Shown here: positions 39,196 to 48,513 of the stretch, piece by piece | Numbering within the stretch: position 1 is the stretch's first letter | How the letters are laid out: the number at the start of each line of letters is the position of its first letter | Assembly: GCF_016862455.1 (NCBI RefSeq) | Contig: NZ_BOMZ01000079.1 | Coordinates: 1 to 64,000 of the forward strand | Reading direction: 5' to 3' | DNA length: 64,000 nt | Source of the DNA: Actinoplanes utahensis | GTDB lineage: Bacteria > Actinomycetota > Actinomycetes > Mycobacteriales > Micromonosporaceae | Program-made: the position numbers and the translations under genes | The notes under the pieces: generated by a model | What the model was told of the DNA's origin: nothing | What the model saw: the letters and a program-made list of their open reading frames with translations, nothing else | The model's database searches: none

Positions 39196-41970
39196 ATGGG
39201 ACTGGTGGAACGAGACGACGCTATGGCGATGCTCGACAGCCTGCTGGCCGCCGCAGTGGCCGGGAAGGGCCGCGTCGCGATGGTGACCGGCGCCGCCGCC
39301 ACCGGCAAGACCGAGCTGTTGAACACGTTCGCCGAACGTGTCGTCGACCTGAACGGCCTGGCCATCACCGCGGTCGGCTCGCGCTCCGAGCAGGATCTGC
39401 CGCTCGGCGTGTTCGGTCAGCTGCTGATGGACGCGCCGCTGGTCGCCGAGGAGAGCCGGCGCGCCATGGACCTGCTGTCCGAGGGCGCCCAGAGCATCCC
39501 GCCCGGCCCGGACGGCGCCGCCCGGATGGACCCGCAGATCATGCACGGCCTCTGCACCATCCTGCTCGACCTGTCGCAGCGGTACCCGCTCGTCATCGTC
39601 ATCGACGACATCGACCAGGCCGACCCGGCGTCGATCCTGTGCCTTTCGTACCTGGCCCGCCGGGTGCGGTTCGCGCCGATGCTCGCGCTGTTCAGCCACT
39701 CGGCGCACGCCTGGTCGGACGAGGCGACGTACGAGCTGGAAGGGTTGAGCCGGGCCCCGCTCGGCGCGCACCTGACCATCTCCACCCTGTCGCCGGCGGG
39801 CGTGGCGGCGATGGCCGCCGACGCCCTCCCGGCCGGCGACGCGCACCGCGTCGCCACCCGGTGGCACGAGCTCAGTGGCGGAAACCCGCTGCTCATCACC
39901 GGTCTTATCGACGATTATCGGCAGACCCTCGCCGAGGGCGGCACCCCGGACGAGGAACCGATCGTCGGCGGCCACTTCGCCCGTGCCGTGGTCTCCTGCC
40001 TGCACCGGGCCGACCCCCGACTGCGGCGGGTCGCCCGCGGGGCGGCGATCCTGCCCGGCCCGGCGTTCCTCAGCCGGCTGATCGACGCCGACCCCGCGCT
40101 GGTCAGCCAGGCCGTCCGGGCCCTCACCGCCGCCGGGATCCTGCGCAACGGCGAGTTCCGGCACGCGGTGGCCCGCGAGGCGGTGCTCGCCGAGATCGCC
40201 GACGCCGAACGCCGTGAGCTGCACGGGCGGGCGGCGGTGCTGGCGCACGACGGCGGCGCGTCCAGCCAGGTGGTCGGTGACCAGCTGCTCGGCGCGGGCC
40301 GGGCCGACGAGCCCTGGGGCGTCGCGGTGCTCGAGGACGCGGCCCGGCAGGCGCTGCGCGAGGGCCGGGTCGACGCGGCGATGAGCTACCTGCGGCTCGC
40401 CTGGCAGAACTGCTCCGACGAACAGCGCCGCGCGAAGATCATGACGACCATGCTGCGGGCCGCCTGGCGGATCAACCCGGGCAGCTCCACCACCTATCTG
40501 CCCGAGCTGACCGCGGCCCTGCGCCGCGGCCACCTGCGCAGCGGCGACGCCCTGGCGCTGACCAAGGCGCTGCTCTGGAACGGGCAGTTCACCGACGCGA
40601 AGGACGTGTTCGAGCACCTCAACGCCGCTACCGGCGATCTCGACCAGGAGAGCCGCAGCGAACTGGCGATCGCCCGGCCGCTGCTGCGGGTCACCTACCC
40701 GTCGTTCTTCGACGTGCTGCGTCAGCCGCCCGCGCACCTGCCGGCGGTGTCGACGGTCGCCTCCGGGCACCGGCTGGAGGCGGCGTCCGCGCTGGCCACC
40801 GTCCTCACCCACGGCCCGTCCGAGAAGATCGCGGCCGCGGTCGGCCGGATCCTGCACAACTCCCGGCTCGACGAGATGAGCCTGGACACCGTGGAGAGCG
40901 CGCTGCTCGCCCTCACCTACGGCGGCTGGTGCGACCAGGCGGCGTCCTGGTGCGCGATGTTCGTCGAGGAGGCCGTCACCCGGCGCGCCCCGAGCCGGCT
41001 GGCCCGCCTGTCGGCGATCAGCGCGGAGATCTCGCTGCGGCTCGGTGACCTGCCGGCCGCCGTCCGGCACGCGCAACTCGCCCTGAACGCCATGCCCGCC
41101 TCCAGCTGGGGTGTCGCGGTCGGCGCCGCGGTCGCGCCGATGATGATCGCGGCCACCGCGATGGGCCGCTACGACCTGGTCCGCGAGCAGCTGGACCAGC
41201 CGGTGCCGGAGGAGATGTTCCAGACCCGGCACGGCCTGCACTACCTGCAGGCGCGCGGCCGGTACAGCATGGCGATCGGGCAGCTGCCGCTCGCGCTGCG
41301 TGACTTCCAGCGCTGCGGTGAGCTGGCCGCGCGGTGGCACCTGGACGTGCCGGGCCTGGTCGCGTGGCGGGTGGACGCCGCGGAGGCGCTGCTGCGGCTG
41401 GGCCGCCCCGACGAGGCGCACAGTCTCGTCGAGGACCAGCTCAACCGGTGCGGCAAGAACAACGCCCGGGCCTGGTCGATGGCGATGCGGGTGTTCGCGG
41501 CGACCAGCCAGCTGCGGCACCGCCCGATGTTCCTGCGGCAGGCGGTGGACCTGCAGAGCGGCGACGAGTACGAGCAGGCCCGCGCCCTGGTCGACCTCAC
41601 CGAGGCGTACCAGTCGCTGGGGGAGCAGCGGCGGGCCGGGATGATCGCCCGGCGGGCCCGCGCCCTGGCCGAGAAGATCGAGGCCGGGCCGCTGCTGCAG
41701 GCGCTCAAGCCGGAGCTCGGCGGCGACGACGCGGAGATGCCGGCGCAGTCGCTGAACCCGGCCCCGGGCACGGCGACCCTCAGCGAGGCCGAGCGGCGCG
41801 TCGCCGTGCTGGCCGCCGACGGCTACACCAACCGGGAGATCTCCAAGAAGCTGTTCATCACGGTCAGCACCGTGGAGCAGCACCTGACCCGGATCTACCG
41901 CAAGCTCAACGTGACCCGGCGTACCGACCTGCCGGCGCACTACCTGCTGGACCACGCGATCAGCGCCTGA
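39196..41970 (+). CDS. LAL-type LuxR-family regulator
   Basis: A 924-residue large ATP-binding LuxR regulator. The N-terminal ATPase has MVTGAAATGKTELLNTFAER (P-loop GAAATGKT) and Walker B YPLVIVIDDIDQAD; the middle is a long helical-repeat sensor region; the C-terminus is a LuxR helix-turn-helix, LSEAERRVAVLAADGYTNRE then STVEQHLTRIYRKLNVTRR. AAGGAGGGA lies before the ATG. It is likely the second pathway-specific activator, sitting just after leuA and before a transcription terminator. The 11-base repeat upstream may be its own control site or that of the SARP. Confidence 0.94.
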   Translation: MGLVERDDAMAMLDSLLAAAVAGKGRVAMVTGAAATGKTELLNTFAERVVDLNGLAITAVGSRSEQDLPLGVFGQLLMDAPLVAEESRRAMDLLSEGAQSIPPGPDGAARMDPQIMHGLCTILLDLSQRYPLVIVIDDIDQADPASILCLSYLARRVRFAPMLALFSHSAHAWSDEATYELEGLSRAPLGAHLTISTLSPAGVAAMAADALPAGDAHRVATRWHELSGGNPLLITGLIDDYRQTLAEGGTPDEEPIVGGHFARAVVSCLHRADPRLRRVARGAAILPGPAFLSRLIDADPALVSQAVRALTAAGILRNGEFRHAVAREAVLAEIADAERRELHGRAAVLAHDGGASSQVVGDQLLGAGRADEPWGVAVLEDAARQALREGRVDAAMSYLRLAWQNCSDEQRRAKIMTTMLRAAWRINPGSSTTYLPELTAALRRGHLRSGDALALTKALLWNGQFTDAKDVFEHLNAATGDLDQESRSELAIARPLLRVTYPSFFDVLRQPPAHLPAVSTVASGHRLEAASALATVLTHGPSEKIAAAVGRILHNSRLDEMSLDTVESALLALTYGGWCDQAASWCAMFVEEAVTRRAPSRLARLSAISAEISLRLGDLPAAVRHAQLALNAMPASSWGVAVGAAVAPMMIAATAMGRYDLVREQLDQPVPEEMFQTRHGLHYLQARGRYSMAIGQLPLALRDFQRCGELAARWHLDVPGLVAWRVDAAEALLRLGRPDEAHSLVEDQLNRCGKNNARAWSMAMRVFAATSQLRHRPMFLRQAVDLQSGDEYEQARALVDLTEAYQSLGEQRRAGMIARRARALAEKIEAGPLLQALKPELGGDDAEMPAQSLNPAPGTATLSEAERRVAVLAADGYTNREISKKLFITVSTVEQHLTRIYRKLNVTRRTDLPAHYLLDHAISA

Positions 41971-41990
41971 CGGCGCCGCATCGGCACGAC

Positions 41991-42021
41991 AGAACGCCCG
42001 GTCGCGACGACCGGGCGTTCT
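41991..42021. terminator. Bidirectional terminator hairpin
   Basis: Arms AGAACGCCCGGTCG (41991-42004) and CGACCGGGCGTTCT (42008-42021) with a three-base loop, between the convergent LAL regulator and phosphopantetheinyl transferase genes. Confidence 0.88.
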
Positions 42022-42039
42022 CTCGTGCGTGCGATCGGC

Positions 42040-42726
42040 TCAGCGAGCGCTGAGCGTGGGCTGGCGGGCCTGCGCCGGAACGGCGATGGCGGTGATCACC
42101 AGGTCCTTCTCCACCAGCCAGCGGCCGCTGAAACCGGTGAGGCTGCGGCCGTGCAGCCGCGGCCCGGTGACCTTGAGCTCGGCGGTGAAGGTGGCCGTGC
42201 CCGGGTGGAAGGTCACCGAGGCGTCCTCGAAGTCCAGCCACCGCTCGGCGAGCGGGTACCACGCCTTGTACACCGACTCCTTGGCGCTGAACAGCATCCG
42301 GTCCCAGTGCAGGCCGGGATGCTCCCGCTCGAGCAGCATGATCCGGTCGCGTTCCTCGGGCAGCGAGACCGCCTCGAACACGCCGTCCGGCATGGTCTCG
42401 TGCGGCTCCGCGTCGATGCCGACCGTGCTGACGTGCGCCGCCGGCGCGGCGACGGCCGCGCGGTACCCGGCGCAGTGCGTGATGCTGCCGACCAGCCCGT
42501 CCGGCCACTGCGGCTCACCGCGTGGCCCGACCAGGATCGGCGCCGGCCGGCGGCCCATCCGCTGCATGGCCTGGCGGGCGCACCAGCGCCCGGTGGTGAA
42601 CTCGGCCCGCCGTTTCGCCACCGCCTTGCTGACGAGGAACTCCTCCTCCGGGAAGAGCGTCGCCTGGGGCGGGTCCTCGAACGTGTCGACCGCGATGACA
42701 CCGGCCGGCAGGATGCTCTCGATCAT
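42040..42726 (-). CDS. 4'-phosphopantetheinyl transferase
   Basis: A 228-residue Sfp/EntD-type phosphopantetheinyl transferase, which converts apo carrier domains to their active form using CoA. Motifs are complete: GSITHCAGYRAAV, STVGIDAEPHE with the Mg-binding acids, and FSAKESVYKAWYP. It opens MIESILPAGVIAVDTFEDPP. It is the last gene with a clear link to the NRPS and probably primes the PCP domains at 0.3, 4.9 and 8.0 kb. I take it as the right edge of the cluster, though the exact border is a judgement. Confidence 0.95.
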   Translation of the reverse strand: MIESILPAGVIAVDTFEDPPQATLFPEEEFLVSKAVAKRRAEFTTGRWCARQAMQRMGRRPAPILVGPRGEPQWPDGLVGSITHCAGYRAAVAAPAAHVSTVGIDAEPHETMPDGVFEAVSLPEERDRIMLLEREHPGLHWDRMLFSAKESVYKAWYPLAERWLDFEDASVTFHPGTATFTAELKVTGPRLHGRSLTGFSGRWLVEKDLVITAIAVPAQARQPTLSAR

Positions 42727-42943
42727 GACGTCCCCCGCGCCGGCGAGAAGGCGCCGAGCCGCCGGGCGTCCGGTTCCCTCTCGACAATGGTCATGGATAC
42801 GAGCGTATGGAGCCCTCCGGCGCGGTGGAACGGGCGTGGCCCCTTTGCCGGGTGCGCCGTGCCGCGGCTAAGGGACGCTAGGGGCGCTCGCGGCTGCGGG
42901 GCGGGTCACCCCGGGCGGGCCGACCTCTGAACCGCGGTCGCCG

Positions 42944-43213
42944 ATGGCCGATACTGCAGAGGTGACGTCTTCCCCCACGCCGCCGGAAACCCCCGCCGAG
43001 CCGCCGCGCAAGCCCGCGAACAACAGCTGGATCCTCACCGCCGGCGGCGGCCTGATCGGCGTCTACTTCCTGGTCAACGGCGCTCTGATGATCCGTGACG
43101 AGCACGGCGACGGCATCTTCGCCCTGCTGATGGCCGGCATCGTCGTCCTGGTCACGACGCTCGCCGTCTTCATGTTCAAGACCTACCGCGCCGAACGCGC
43201 CCCCCGCGACTGA
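42944..43213 (+). CDS. Small membrane protein
   Basis: An 89-residue protein with a Pro-rich, disordered N-terminus (SSPTPPETPAEPPRKPANN) and two predicted membrane helices (ILTAGGGLIGVYFLVNGALM and IFALLMAGIVVLVTTLAVFM), ending in a basic tail. No family recognised. ATG 42944 is used; GTG 42962 would remove six residues. A hairpin follows at 43214. Confidence 0.65.
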   Translation: MADTAEVTSSPTPPETPAEPPRKPANNSWILTAGGGLIGVYFLVNGALMIRDEHGDGIFALLMAGIVVLVTTLAVFMFKTYRAERAPRD

Positions 43214-43250
43214 CCGGAGGGCGCCCCTCGTGAGCGGGGACACCCTCCGG
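43214..43250. terminator. Terminator hairpin
   Basis: CCGGAGGG (43214-43221) pairs with CCCTCCGG (43243-43250), with further pairing of CCCC and GGGG inside. It lies between the convergent membrane protein and cellulase genes. Confidence 0.7.
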
Positions 43251-43258
43251 CGTACGGG

Positions 43259-44833
43259 TCAGGCGCTCATGATGGCGTCGATGATGCCCTGCTGGGTCAC
43301 CGTTGCGGAGTTGCGGTCGAACAGGGCGAACCCGTACTGGCCGTTGTAGCCGTTGTCCCAGTAGGCGGTCGCCGCGCCGTACTTCTTCGCGGTGGCCACC
43401 AGGGTGCGGGCGAAGTCGGCGCGGTACCTGTTGTTCGTCGCGTCGGCCGACGTCTTGTCGACCGAGCCGTACTCACCGACGAACACCGGGTAGCCCTTCG
43501 CCACGAACGTGTCGTGCACCTTCTTCAGCTGCGCGTCCATGAAGTCCTGCTGGCCCCACGTGGACTTCTTCGCGGGGTTGCTCGCCGCCGGGCCCCACTG
43601 GGTGATGGCGCCGCTCTCCTCGCCGGCGAAGTCCCACGGGTCGTAGTAGTGCACCGAGATCATGATCCGCTGCTCGGCGGCCGGGATGGCGGCCGACCGG
43701 TACCGGTCCGTGGGCAGCGCGAACCCGGAGCCGACGGTGTGGTCGATGTTGGTGTTCCAGCCCGGCACCAGCAGCCACCGGGAGGTGTTGTTGCCACCGG
43801 TCCGGCGGACCGTGTCGACGAAGATCTGGTTGTACGCGTTGATGTTGGAGTAGCACGGCTGGGTCGGTGCGCCGTACTGCCCGTCGAAGTTCTCGTTCAT
43901 CGACTCGAAGATCAGGCGCCCGCTGTAGCTCTGGAACCTGCTCGCCACCTGCTGCCAGACCTTCTGGTACTTCTCCTTGATGGTCGTCTGCGCGGCCGCG
44001 TCGCAGATGAGCCAGGCGCCGCCGACGCTCTTGTACCCGTCGCCGTGCATGTTGATCAGCACGTACAGCCCGCGGTCGTGGGCCAGGTCGACGACCTGCT
44101 GAATCCGGTTCAGCCAGGCGGCGGCGACGGTGTAGCCCGGCGCGGCCCCGATCTTGCCCAGGTAGGACACCGGGATGCGGATCGTGTCGAAGCCGGCCGC
44201 CTTCACCCGGTCGATGAGGGCCGCCGTCACGACCGGGTTGCCCCAGGCCGTCTCGCTGGGCACCCCGCCGACGTTGGCTTCCAGCTGGTTGCCCAGGTTC
44301 CAGCCCTGGCCCATGTCGGCGACGAGCGCGGCGGCACCGCCGGTGACCGGCCCGGTGCCGGTGCTGGGTGACGTGCTCGGGGTGGTGCTCGGCGACGTGG
44401 CCGGCGAGCTGCTCGGCGTGGTCACCCCGCCCGTGCAGACGGTGCCGTTCAGGGTGAAGGCGCCCGGGACCGGATTCGACGAGGTGAAGGCGCCGTTGAA
44501 CCCGAACGAGGTGGTGCCGTTGGTGGCGATCGAGGCGTTGTGACCGGCGTCGCGTACCGTCACCGCGGTCCCGGACTGGGTGAAGGAGCCGTTCCACAGC
44601 TGGGTGATGCTCTGGCCGGCGCCGAAGGCGAAGCCCAGATTCCACCCGGTGATCGGGTCGCCCAGGTTGGTGATCTTCACTGACGCGCCGAAGCCGCCCT
44701 GCCACTGGTTGGTGACCGCGTAGTCGACCTGGCAGCCGGCCGCCGCGCTGGCCTGAACGGCCACCGCCACCGACCCGCCGACGGCGGCCACCGCCATCGC
44801 GGCCGCCGACAGCACTTTCCGTGTTCGAGACAT
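43259..44833 (-). CDS. Secreted cellulase, CBM2-linker-GH5
   Basis: A 524-residue exported endoglucanase. A Sec signal peptide (AAAMAVAAVGGSVAVAVQAS) is followed by a family 2 cellulose-binding module (about 34-135: CQVDYAVTNQWQGGFGASVK, ITGWNLGFAFGAGQ), a Ser/Thr/Pro linker, and a GH5 catalytic domain with MGQGWNLGNQLEA, the acid/base Glu in FESMNENFD and the nucleophile Glu in VFVGEYGSVDK. It acts on cellulose outside the cell. A CebR-type operator lies 23-36 bases upstream of the ATG, so induction by cellobiose is expected. It has no link to the peptide cluster. Confidence 0.95.
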   Translation of the reverse strand: MSRTRKVLSAAAMAVAAVGGSVAVAVQASAAAGCQVDYAVTNQWQGGFGASVKITNLGDPITGWNLGFAFGAGQSITQLWNGSFTQSGTAVTVRDAGHNASIATNGTTSFGFNGAFTSSNPVPGAFTLNGTVCTGGVTTPSSSPATSPSTTPSTSPSTGTGPVTGGAAALVADMGQGWNLGNQLEANVGGVPSETAWGNPVVTAALIDRVKAAGFDTIRIPVSYLGKIGAAPGYTVAAAWLNRIQQVVDLAHDRGLYVLINMHGDGYKSVGGAWLICDAAAQTTIKEKYQKVWQQVASRFQSYSGRLIFESMNENFDGQYGAPTQPCYSNINAYNQIFVDTVRRTGGNNTSRWLLVPGWNTNIDHTVGSGFALPTDRYRSAAIPAAEQRIMISVHYYDPWDFAGEESGAITQWGPAASNPAKKSTWGQQDFMDAQLKKVHDTFVAKGYPVFVGEYGSVDKTSADATNNRYRADFARTLVATAKKYGAATAYWDNGYNGQYGFALFDRNSATVTQQGIIDAIMSA

Positions 44834-44855
44834 GAGGTGGTTTCCTTCGGGGGAT

Positions 44856-44869
44856 CGGGAGCGCTCCCA
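44856..44869. promoter_or_regulatory. CebR-type operator
   Basis: CGGGAGCGCTCCCA is one base from the canonical palindrome TGGGAGCGCTCCCA bound by the cellobiose repressor CebR, and sits just upstream of the cellulase start on the minus strand. Confidence 0.9.
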
Positions 44870-44980
44870 TTGGGGGATGGGCGGCGGCTCCGTCGGAGGA
44901 GAGGGGACCCGAATACTATGCCTGACGCCACGCCCGGGTCACCATGACCATCGACATCCGTGCCTCCGGAGGCCAATCGC

Positions 44981-45047
44981 GGGGGATCGCCGGCGGCGAG
45001 ATCCGTGCTCCTCAGGGGGCCTGTCGTGGGGGATCGCCGGCGGCGAG
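44981..45047. repeat. 20-bp direct repeat, 47-base period
   Basis: GGGGGATCGCCGGCGGCGAG occurs at 44981-45000 and exactly again at 45028-45047. It lies beside a broken-gene junction at about 45.17 kb and may mark a local duplication. Confidence 0.75.
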
Positions 45048-45172
45048 CAGGGCGGTGCTCAGCGCCTCGACCAGCCAGGTCTCCGACTCGTCGAGAGGCC
45101 AGCCGAGGTCGTCGGTGCGGATGAAGTAGGCGGCGTTGCACAGGTGCAGCCACAGGATGTCGCCGGCCCGGC
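45012..45172 (-). pseudogene. C-terminal remnant of a possible TetR-like regulator
   Basis: About 52 codons read as a natural protein end: GDILWLHLCNAAYFIRTDDL, then GWPLDESETWLVEALSTALL. This looks like the last helices of a TetR-type regulator, but the match is by feel only. Upstream of about 45172 the coding sense stops abruptly where the truncated glycosyltransferase on the other strand begins, so the gene has lost its DNA-binding part. Confidence 0.5.
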
Positions 45173-45174
45173 CG

Positions 45175-46002
45175 GCGGAGGCGCTCGCCGCGGCCGAGGA
45201 GTTCCGTCCCGATCTCGTCGTCGCCGACATGGTGGACTTCCTCGGTCAGCTCGTGGCCGCCGTCCGCGGTGTTCCCTACGCGGTCCACGGATCGACCCTT
45301 CCGCTGGCCGGCCCGCTCGCCACCGCCTTCGAGAAGGCCCTCGAACCCCGGTTCCGGGAGCACGGGGTGACGCGCACCCCGCCGGTGGCGTACCTCGACC
45401 CGTGGCCGGCGAGCCTGCTCCGGCCCACCGACGAGTACCCGGTCACCCGGATCCAGGTCCGGGCGCAACCGCACAGCAGCGAGGCCGGCCCGTCACCGGT
45501 GCCGCGGTTCCCCGGACGGGAGGGCCGGCCGGTCGTCCTCGTGACCCTCGGCACGGTCGTCGACGACTCGACCGCCATCGAGTCCATCGTCGGCTCCCTG
45601 ACCCCGCTCGACGTCAACATCCTGGTCGCGCCGTACAGCGGTGACGGCCTCGAGGAACAGGACCTTCCCGACGCTCAGGTGCGCAGCGCGGCCTTCGTAC
45701 CGATGAAGGATCTTCTCGCGGTCAGCGACCTGGTCGTCTCCACCGCCGGAGCCGGCACCGTCCTGGCCACCCTGAGCCGCGGGCTGCCGATGGTGCTGCT
45801 GCCCATGGGCCTGGACAAGCCGGTCAACGCGGAGCGGGCGGCGGCCGGCGCCGCGCTCGTCGTTGCGCGGCCCGGCCAGGTCGGCCCGGCCGTGGCGCAG
45901 GTCCTGGCCGACCCCTCCTATGCCGCCGCCTCCGGGGCGGTGGCCGCCCAGATCGCCGCCGCGAACACCCCGGACGCCGTCCTGGAGATGCTCCTCCGGT
46001 GA
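45175..46002 (+). pseudogene. Truncated MGT-like glycosyltransferase
   Basis: The C-terminal ~275 residues of a GT1-type glycosyltransferase. Coding sense begins around ALAAAEEFRPDLVVADMVDF, which in full-length relatives lies near residue 100, so the N-terminal domain with the catalytic His is missing. The C-terminal domain is complete: VVLVTLGTVVDDST, AFVPMKDLLAVSDLVVSTAG with AGAGTVLATLSRGLPMVLLP. The donor motif has TAGAGT where active enzymes have HGGxGT. An ATG at 45136 exists but gives no family-like N-terminus. The break meets the remnant of another gene on the opposite strand. Probably non-functional. Confidence 0.82.
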
Positions 46003-46045
46003 ACGCCGCATCAGCCCGGGTTCGCCGCGGGCATCAGCATGCCGG

Positions 46046-47134
46046 TCATCGGGCCGGGACCAGCGCCCGGCCGTAGTTCTCGGCGGCCAGGTACGGATTG
46101 AGGTGCGGGTGCCGGCTGCCGACCGCCACGTCACGCCAATGCCGCTGCAAGGCGTTCGTCGTGGCGAACCCGCTCGCGCCGTGCAGGTCGAGCATCAGGT
46201 CGAGGGCCGCCCGGCAGTCACGGGCGGCGTCGGCCAGGTCCGTCTGCAGCCGCGGGCCGTCGGCGCCGGTCAGCTCGCCCGCGTCGGCGGTGGCGGCGAG
46301 GGCGAGCATGGTGCGCTCGGCCCGGTCGACCAGCCGGGTGGCGTCGGCCAGCCAGAGCCGCGCGCCCGGGGAGTCACCCATCCGCTGGTGGGCGCTCATG
46401 AACGGCTTGCGGTCCGAGCCGAACATCGCCGCGACGACGTCCAGCGCACCGCGGGCCGCGCCGACCACCGGGCCCAGCACGGTGAGCTGGATCAGGAGCC
46501 GGTCGGCGGGGTCGGCGGGCTGCGGCACCGGCACCAGCCGTGCGGCCGGCACCGGCACCCGCTCCGCCACCAGGGTGTGGCTGCCGGTACCGCGCATGCC
46601 GGCCATCCGCCAGGTCCGGTCGATGGTCAGGTCGGTCACCGGGATCAGGGCCAGCGCGACGGTGTCGCCGTCACGTACCGCCAGGACGGCCCACGACGCG
46701 TCCTCGCATCCGGAGGCGTTGGGCCAGCGGCCGGTCACGCGTACGCCGCCGGCGGCCCGTTCGGCCCGGCCGCCGGGGAAGCCCACCCCGCACACCAGCG
46801 CGTCCGGGTCGGCGTAGAGGTCTCGCAGCGCCTCGTCCCCGAAGGTGCGGGCGGCGAGTGTCTTGCCGGTGGCGCAGGTGCCGGCGATCCACGCCGTGGC
46901 GGGACAGGCGCGTCCCAGTTCGGCCAGGTGGCGTGCGACGTGCACCGCGCCGGCCCCGGCGCCTCCGTACGACGCCGGGGTCCGCAGCCCGAAGGCGCCG
47001 GCCTTCCGTGCGGCGGTCAGGCTCTCCGGGGCCGGGCGGCCCTGCTGGTCGGTGCGGGCGGCATGGCCGGCCAGGATCTCTCGTTCGTGTTCCACAGCAG
47101 TGAACTGAATCATCGCGGCACTGTGACCGGCCAT
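46046..47134 (-). CDS. Acyl-CoA dehydrogenase-like flavoprotein
   Basis: A 362-residue protein of the acyl-CoA dehydrogenase/HsaA-type flavin hydroxylase superfamily. Seen are AGAFGLRTPASYGGAGAGAV, RACPATAWIAGTCATGKTLA, the FAD region ALIPVTDLTIDRTWRMAGMR with GTGSHTL, and the C-terminal LHGASGFATTNALQRHWRDV. The HxxxWRD-like end and lack of the usual catalytic Glu context suggest the group D monooxygenase branch rather than beta-oxidation. ATG 47113 (MIQFTAVEHE) is an alternative start. It is divergent from an AraC regulator 53 bases away, which probably controls it. Confidence 0.85.
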   Translation of the reverse strand: MAGHSAAMIQFTAVEHEREILAGHAARTDQQGRPAPESLTAARKAGAFGLRTPASYGGAGAGAVHVARHLAELGRACPATAWIAGTCATGKTLAARTFGDEALRDLYADPDALVCGVGFPGGRAERAAGGVRVTGRWPNASGCEDASWAVLAVRDGDTVALALIPVTDLTIDRTWRMAGMRGTGSHTLVAERVPVPAARLVPVPQPADPADRLLIQLTVLGPVVGAARGALDVVAAMFGSDRKPFMSAHQRMGDSPGARLWLADATRLVDRAERTMLALAATADAGELTGADGPRLQTDLADAARDCRAALDLMLDLHGASGFATTNALQRHWRDVAVGSRHPHLNPYLAAENYGRALVPAR

Positions 47135-47187
47135 ACGCAGCAGTTCCGCGGGGATACGCGAACGTACCGGGTGGCTACGATCGGGCC

Positions 47188-48069
47188 GTGGACGTGATCA
47201 ACGAGGCGGTGGGCGGTTTCCGTACCGGCCGCGTCCACGCCCGCCGGATCCACCGGTCCGGTTCCTGGGGCATGCGGTTCCCGGCCTTCACCGGCGTCGG
47301 CTTCCACGTCGTCCTGCACGGCGCCGGCTGGCTCGTCACCGCGGGCGAGCCGCCGGCGGCGCTGCGCCGAGGTGACATCGTGCTCGCCCCGCACGGTGCC
47401 GAGCACGGGCTCAGCCATGCGGCCGTGCACGGTCCCGGCGGTCTGCCGGTTCCGGACCGGCCGTCCGGCGATCCGGAACCGGAACAGGCCGACTTCATCC
47501 TGCTCTGCGGGGCGTACCGGCTCGACCGTGGGCAGGTGCACCGTTTCCTGCAGGACCTGCCGGCCGTCATCGCCGTGTCGCCCGACTACGACCGCCACCC
47601 CGAGTTGCGGGCGGTCGCCGGGCTGCTGAGCACGGATGTGGCCGAGGAGCGTTCCGGCGCCGCCACGACCAGGTCCGCGCTCGTCGACCTCATGCTGGTG
47701 CACGTGCTGCGTCAGTGGCAGGAGCAGACCGGGGCGGACGGCTGGCCCGCGGTCGGCGACCCGGCGATCGCGGCCGCGCTCCGGGAGATCCACGGCAGCC
47801 CGCAGCGGCCGTGGACGGTGCAGCAGCTCGGCGCCGTCGCGGGGATGTCCCGGACCGCGTTCACCAGGCGTTTCCACGCGCTGGTCGGCACCCCGCCGAT
47901 GGCGTACCTGACCGGCTGGCGCCTGAGCCGCGGCGCCCGGCTGCTGCGCGAGACCACGGCACCGCTGGCGGCGATCGCCCGCCAGGTCGGCTATTCCACC
48001 GAGTACGCCTTCGCGGCCGCGTTCCGCCGGGAGTACGGCATCTCACCCGGCCGTTTCCGGCAGAGCTGA
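47188..48069 (+). CDS. AraC-family regulator
   Basis: A 293-residue regulator. The N-terminal part is a cupin of the AraC-binding type (FHVVLHGAGWLVTAGEPPAA, GDIVLAPHGAEHGLS) and the C-terminal part has two helix-turn-helix units: WTVQQLGAVAGMSRTAFTRR with GTPPMAYLTGWRL, then IARQVGYSTEYAFAAAFRRE and YGISPGRFR. GTG start. The divergent arrangement with the flavoprotein gene suggests local control in response to a small ligand. Confidence 0.93.
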   Translation: MDVINEAVGGFRTGRVHARRIHRSGSWGMRFPAFTGVGFHVVLHGAGWLVTAGEPPAALRRGDIVLAPHGAEHGLSHAAVHGPGGLPVPDRPSGDPEPEQADFILLCGAYRLDRGQVHRFLQDLPAVIAVSPDYDRHPELRAVAGLLSTDVAEERSGAATTRSALVDLMLVHVLRQWQEQTGADGWPAVGDPAIAAALREIHGSPQRPWTVQQLGAVAGMSRTAFTRRFHALVGTPPMAYLTGWRLSRGARLLRETTAPLAAIARQVGYSTEYAFAAAFRREYGISPGRFRQS

Positions 48070-48195
48070 CCGGGACGTCATCGGTCGCCGTGGGTGGCCG
48101 CGCCTTGCGGCAGCCTCGTCACCAGCTCGGTCTTCAAACCGTCGGTCGTGGGCGCGGACGTGTGAGCCCTTGAACCGAAGCGGGAGGATGGACCC

Positions 48196-48447
48196 ATGAT
48201 GATCACCATCGCACTTCTGGTCGGTGCCGTCGGCGTGGGGATGCTGCTCGTCTCCGGTGTGCTGCGCAGGTCCAAGCGGTCCGCCCCGGAGCACCCGGCC
48301 GATGCCGGAAGCCTGCACGCGGAGGTACGCGCCCTCCTCGCCGAGGACGGCGACACGGCCGCGGTCCGGCTCTACCGCCGCCGTACCGGGGCCGGGTTGG
48401 TGGAGGCCAAGGACGCGGTCGAGCGGATCGCCCGTGAGCAGCAGTGA
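48196..48447 (+). CDS. Membrane-anchored L7/L12 C-domain-like protein
   Basis: An 83-residue protein: one N-terminal membrane helix (ITIALLVGAVGVGMLLVSGV), a short basic linker, and a C-terminal segment AVRLYRRRTGAGLVEAKDAV with ERIAREQ, which resembles the helical end of ribosomal protein L7/L12 (the GLxEAKxxV pattern). Such small fusion proteins recur in actinobacteria and their function is unknown. GGGAGG precedes the ATG. The 126 bases before it show no gene. Confidence 0.75.
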   Translation: MMITIALLVGAVGVGMLLVSGVLRRSKRSAPEHPADAGSLHAEVRALLAEDGDTAAVRLYRRRTGAGLVEAKDAVERIAREQQ

Positions 48448-48513
48448 CGGGAGTACCTCCGTCGGTAGCCACCCAGCCGTCATGGGGCCCCGCAGATGAC
48501 CACCGTATCGCCC

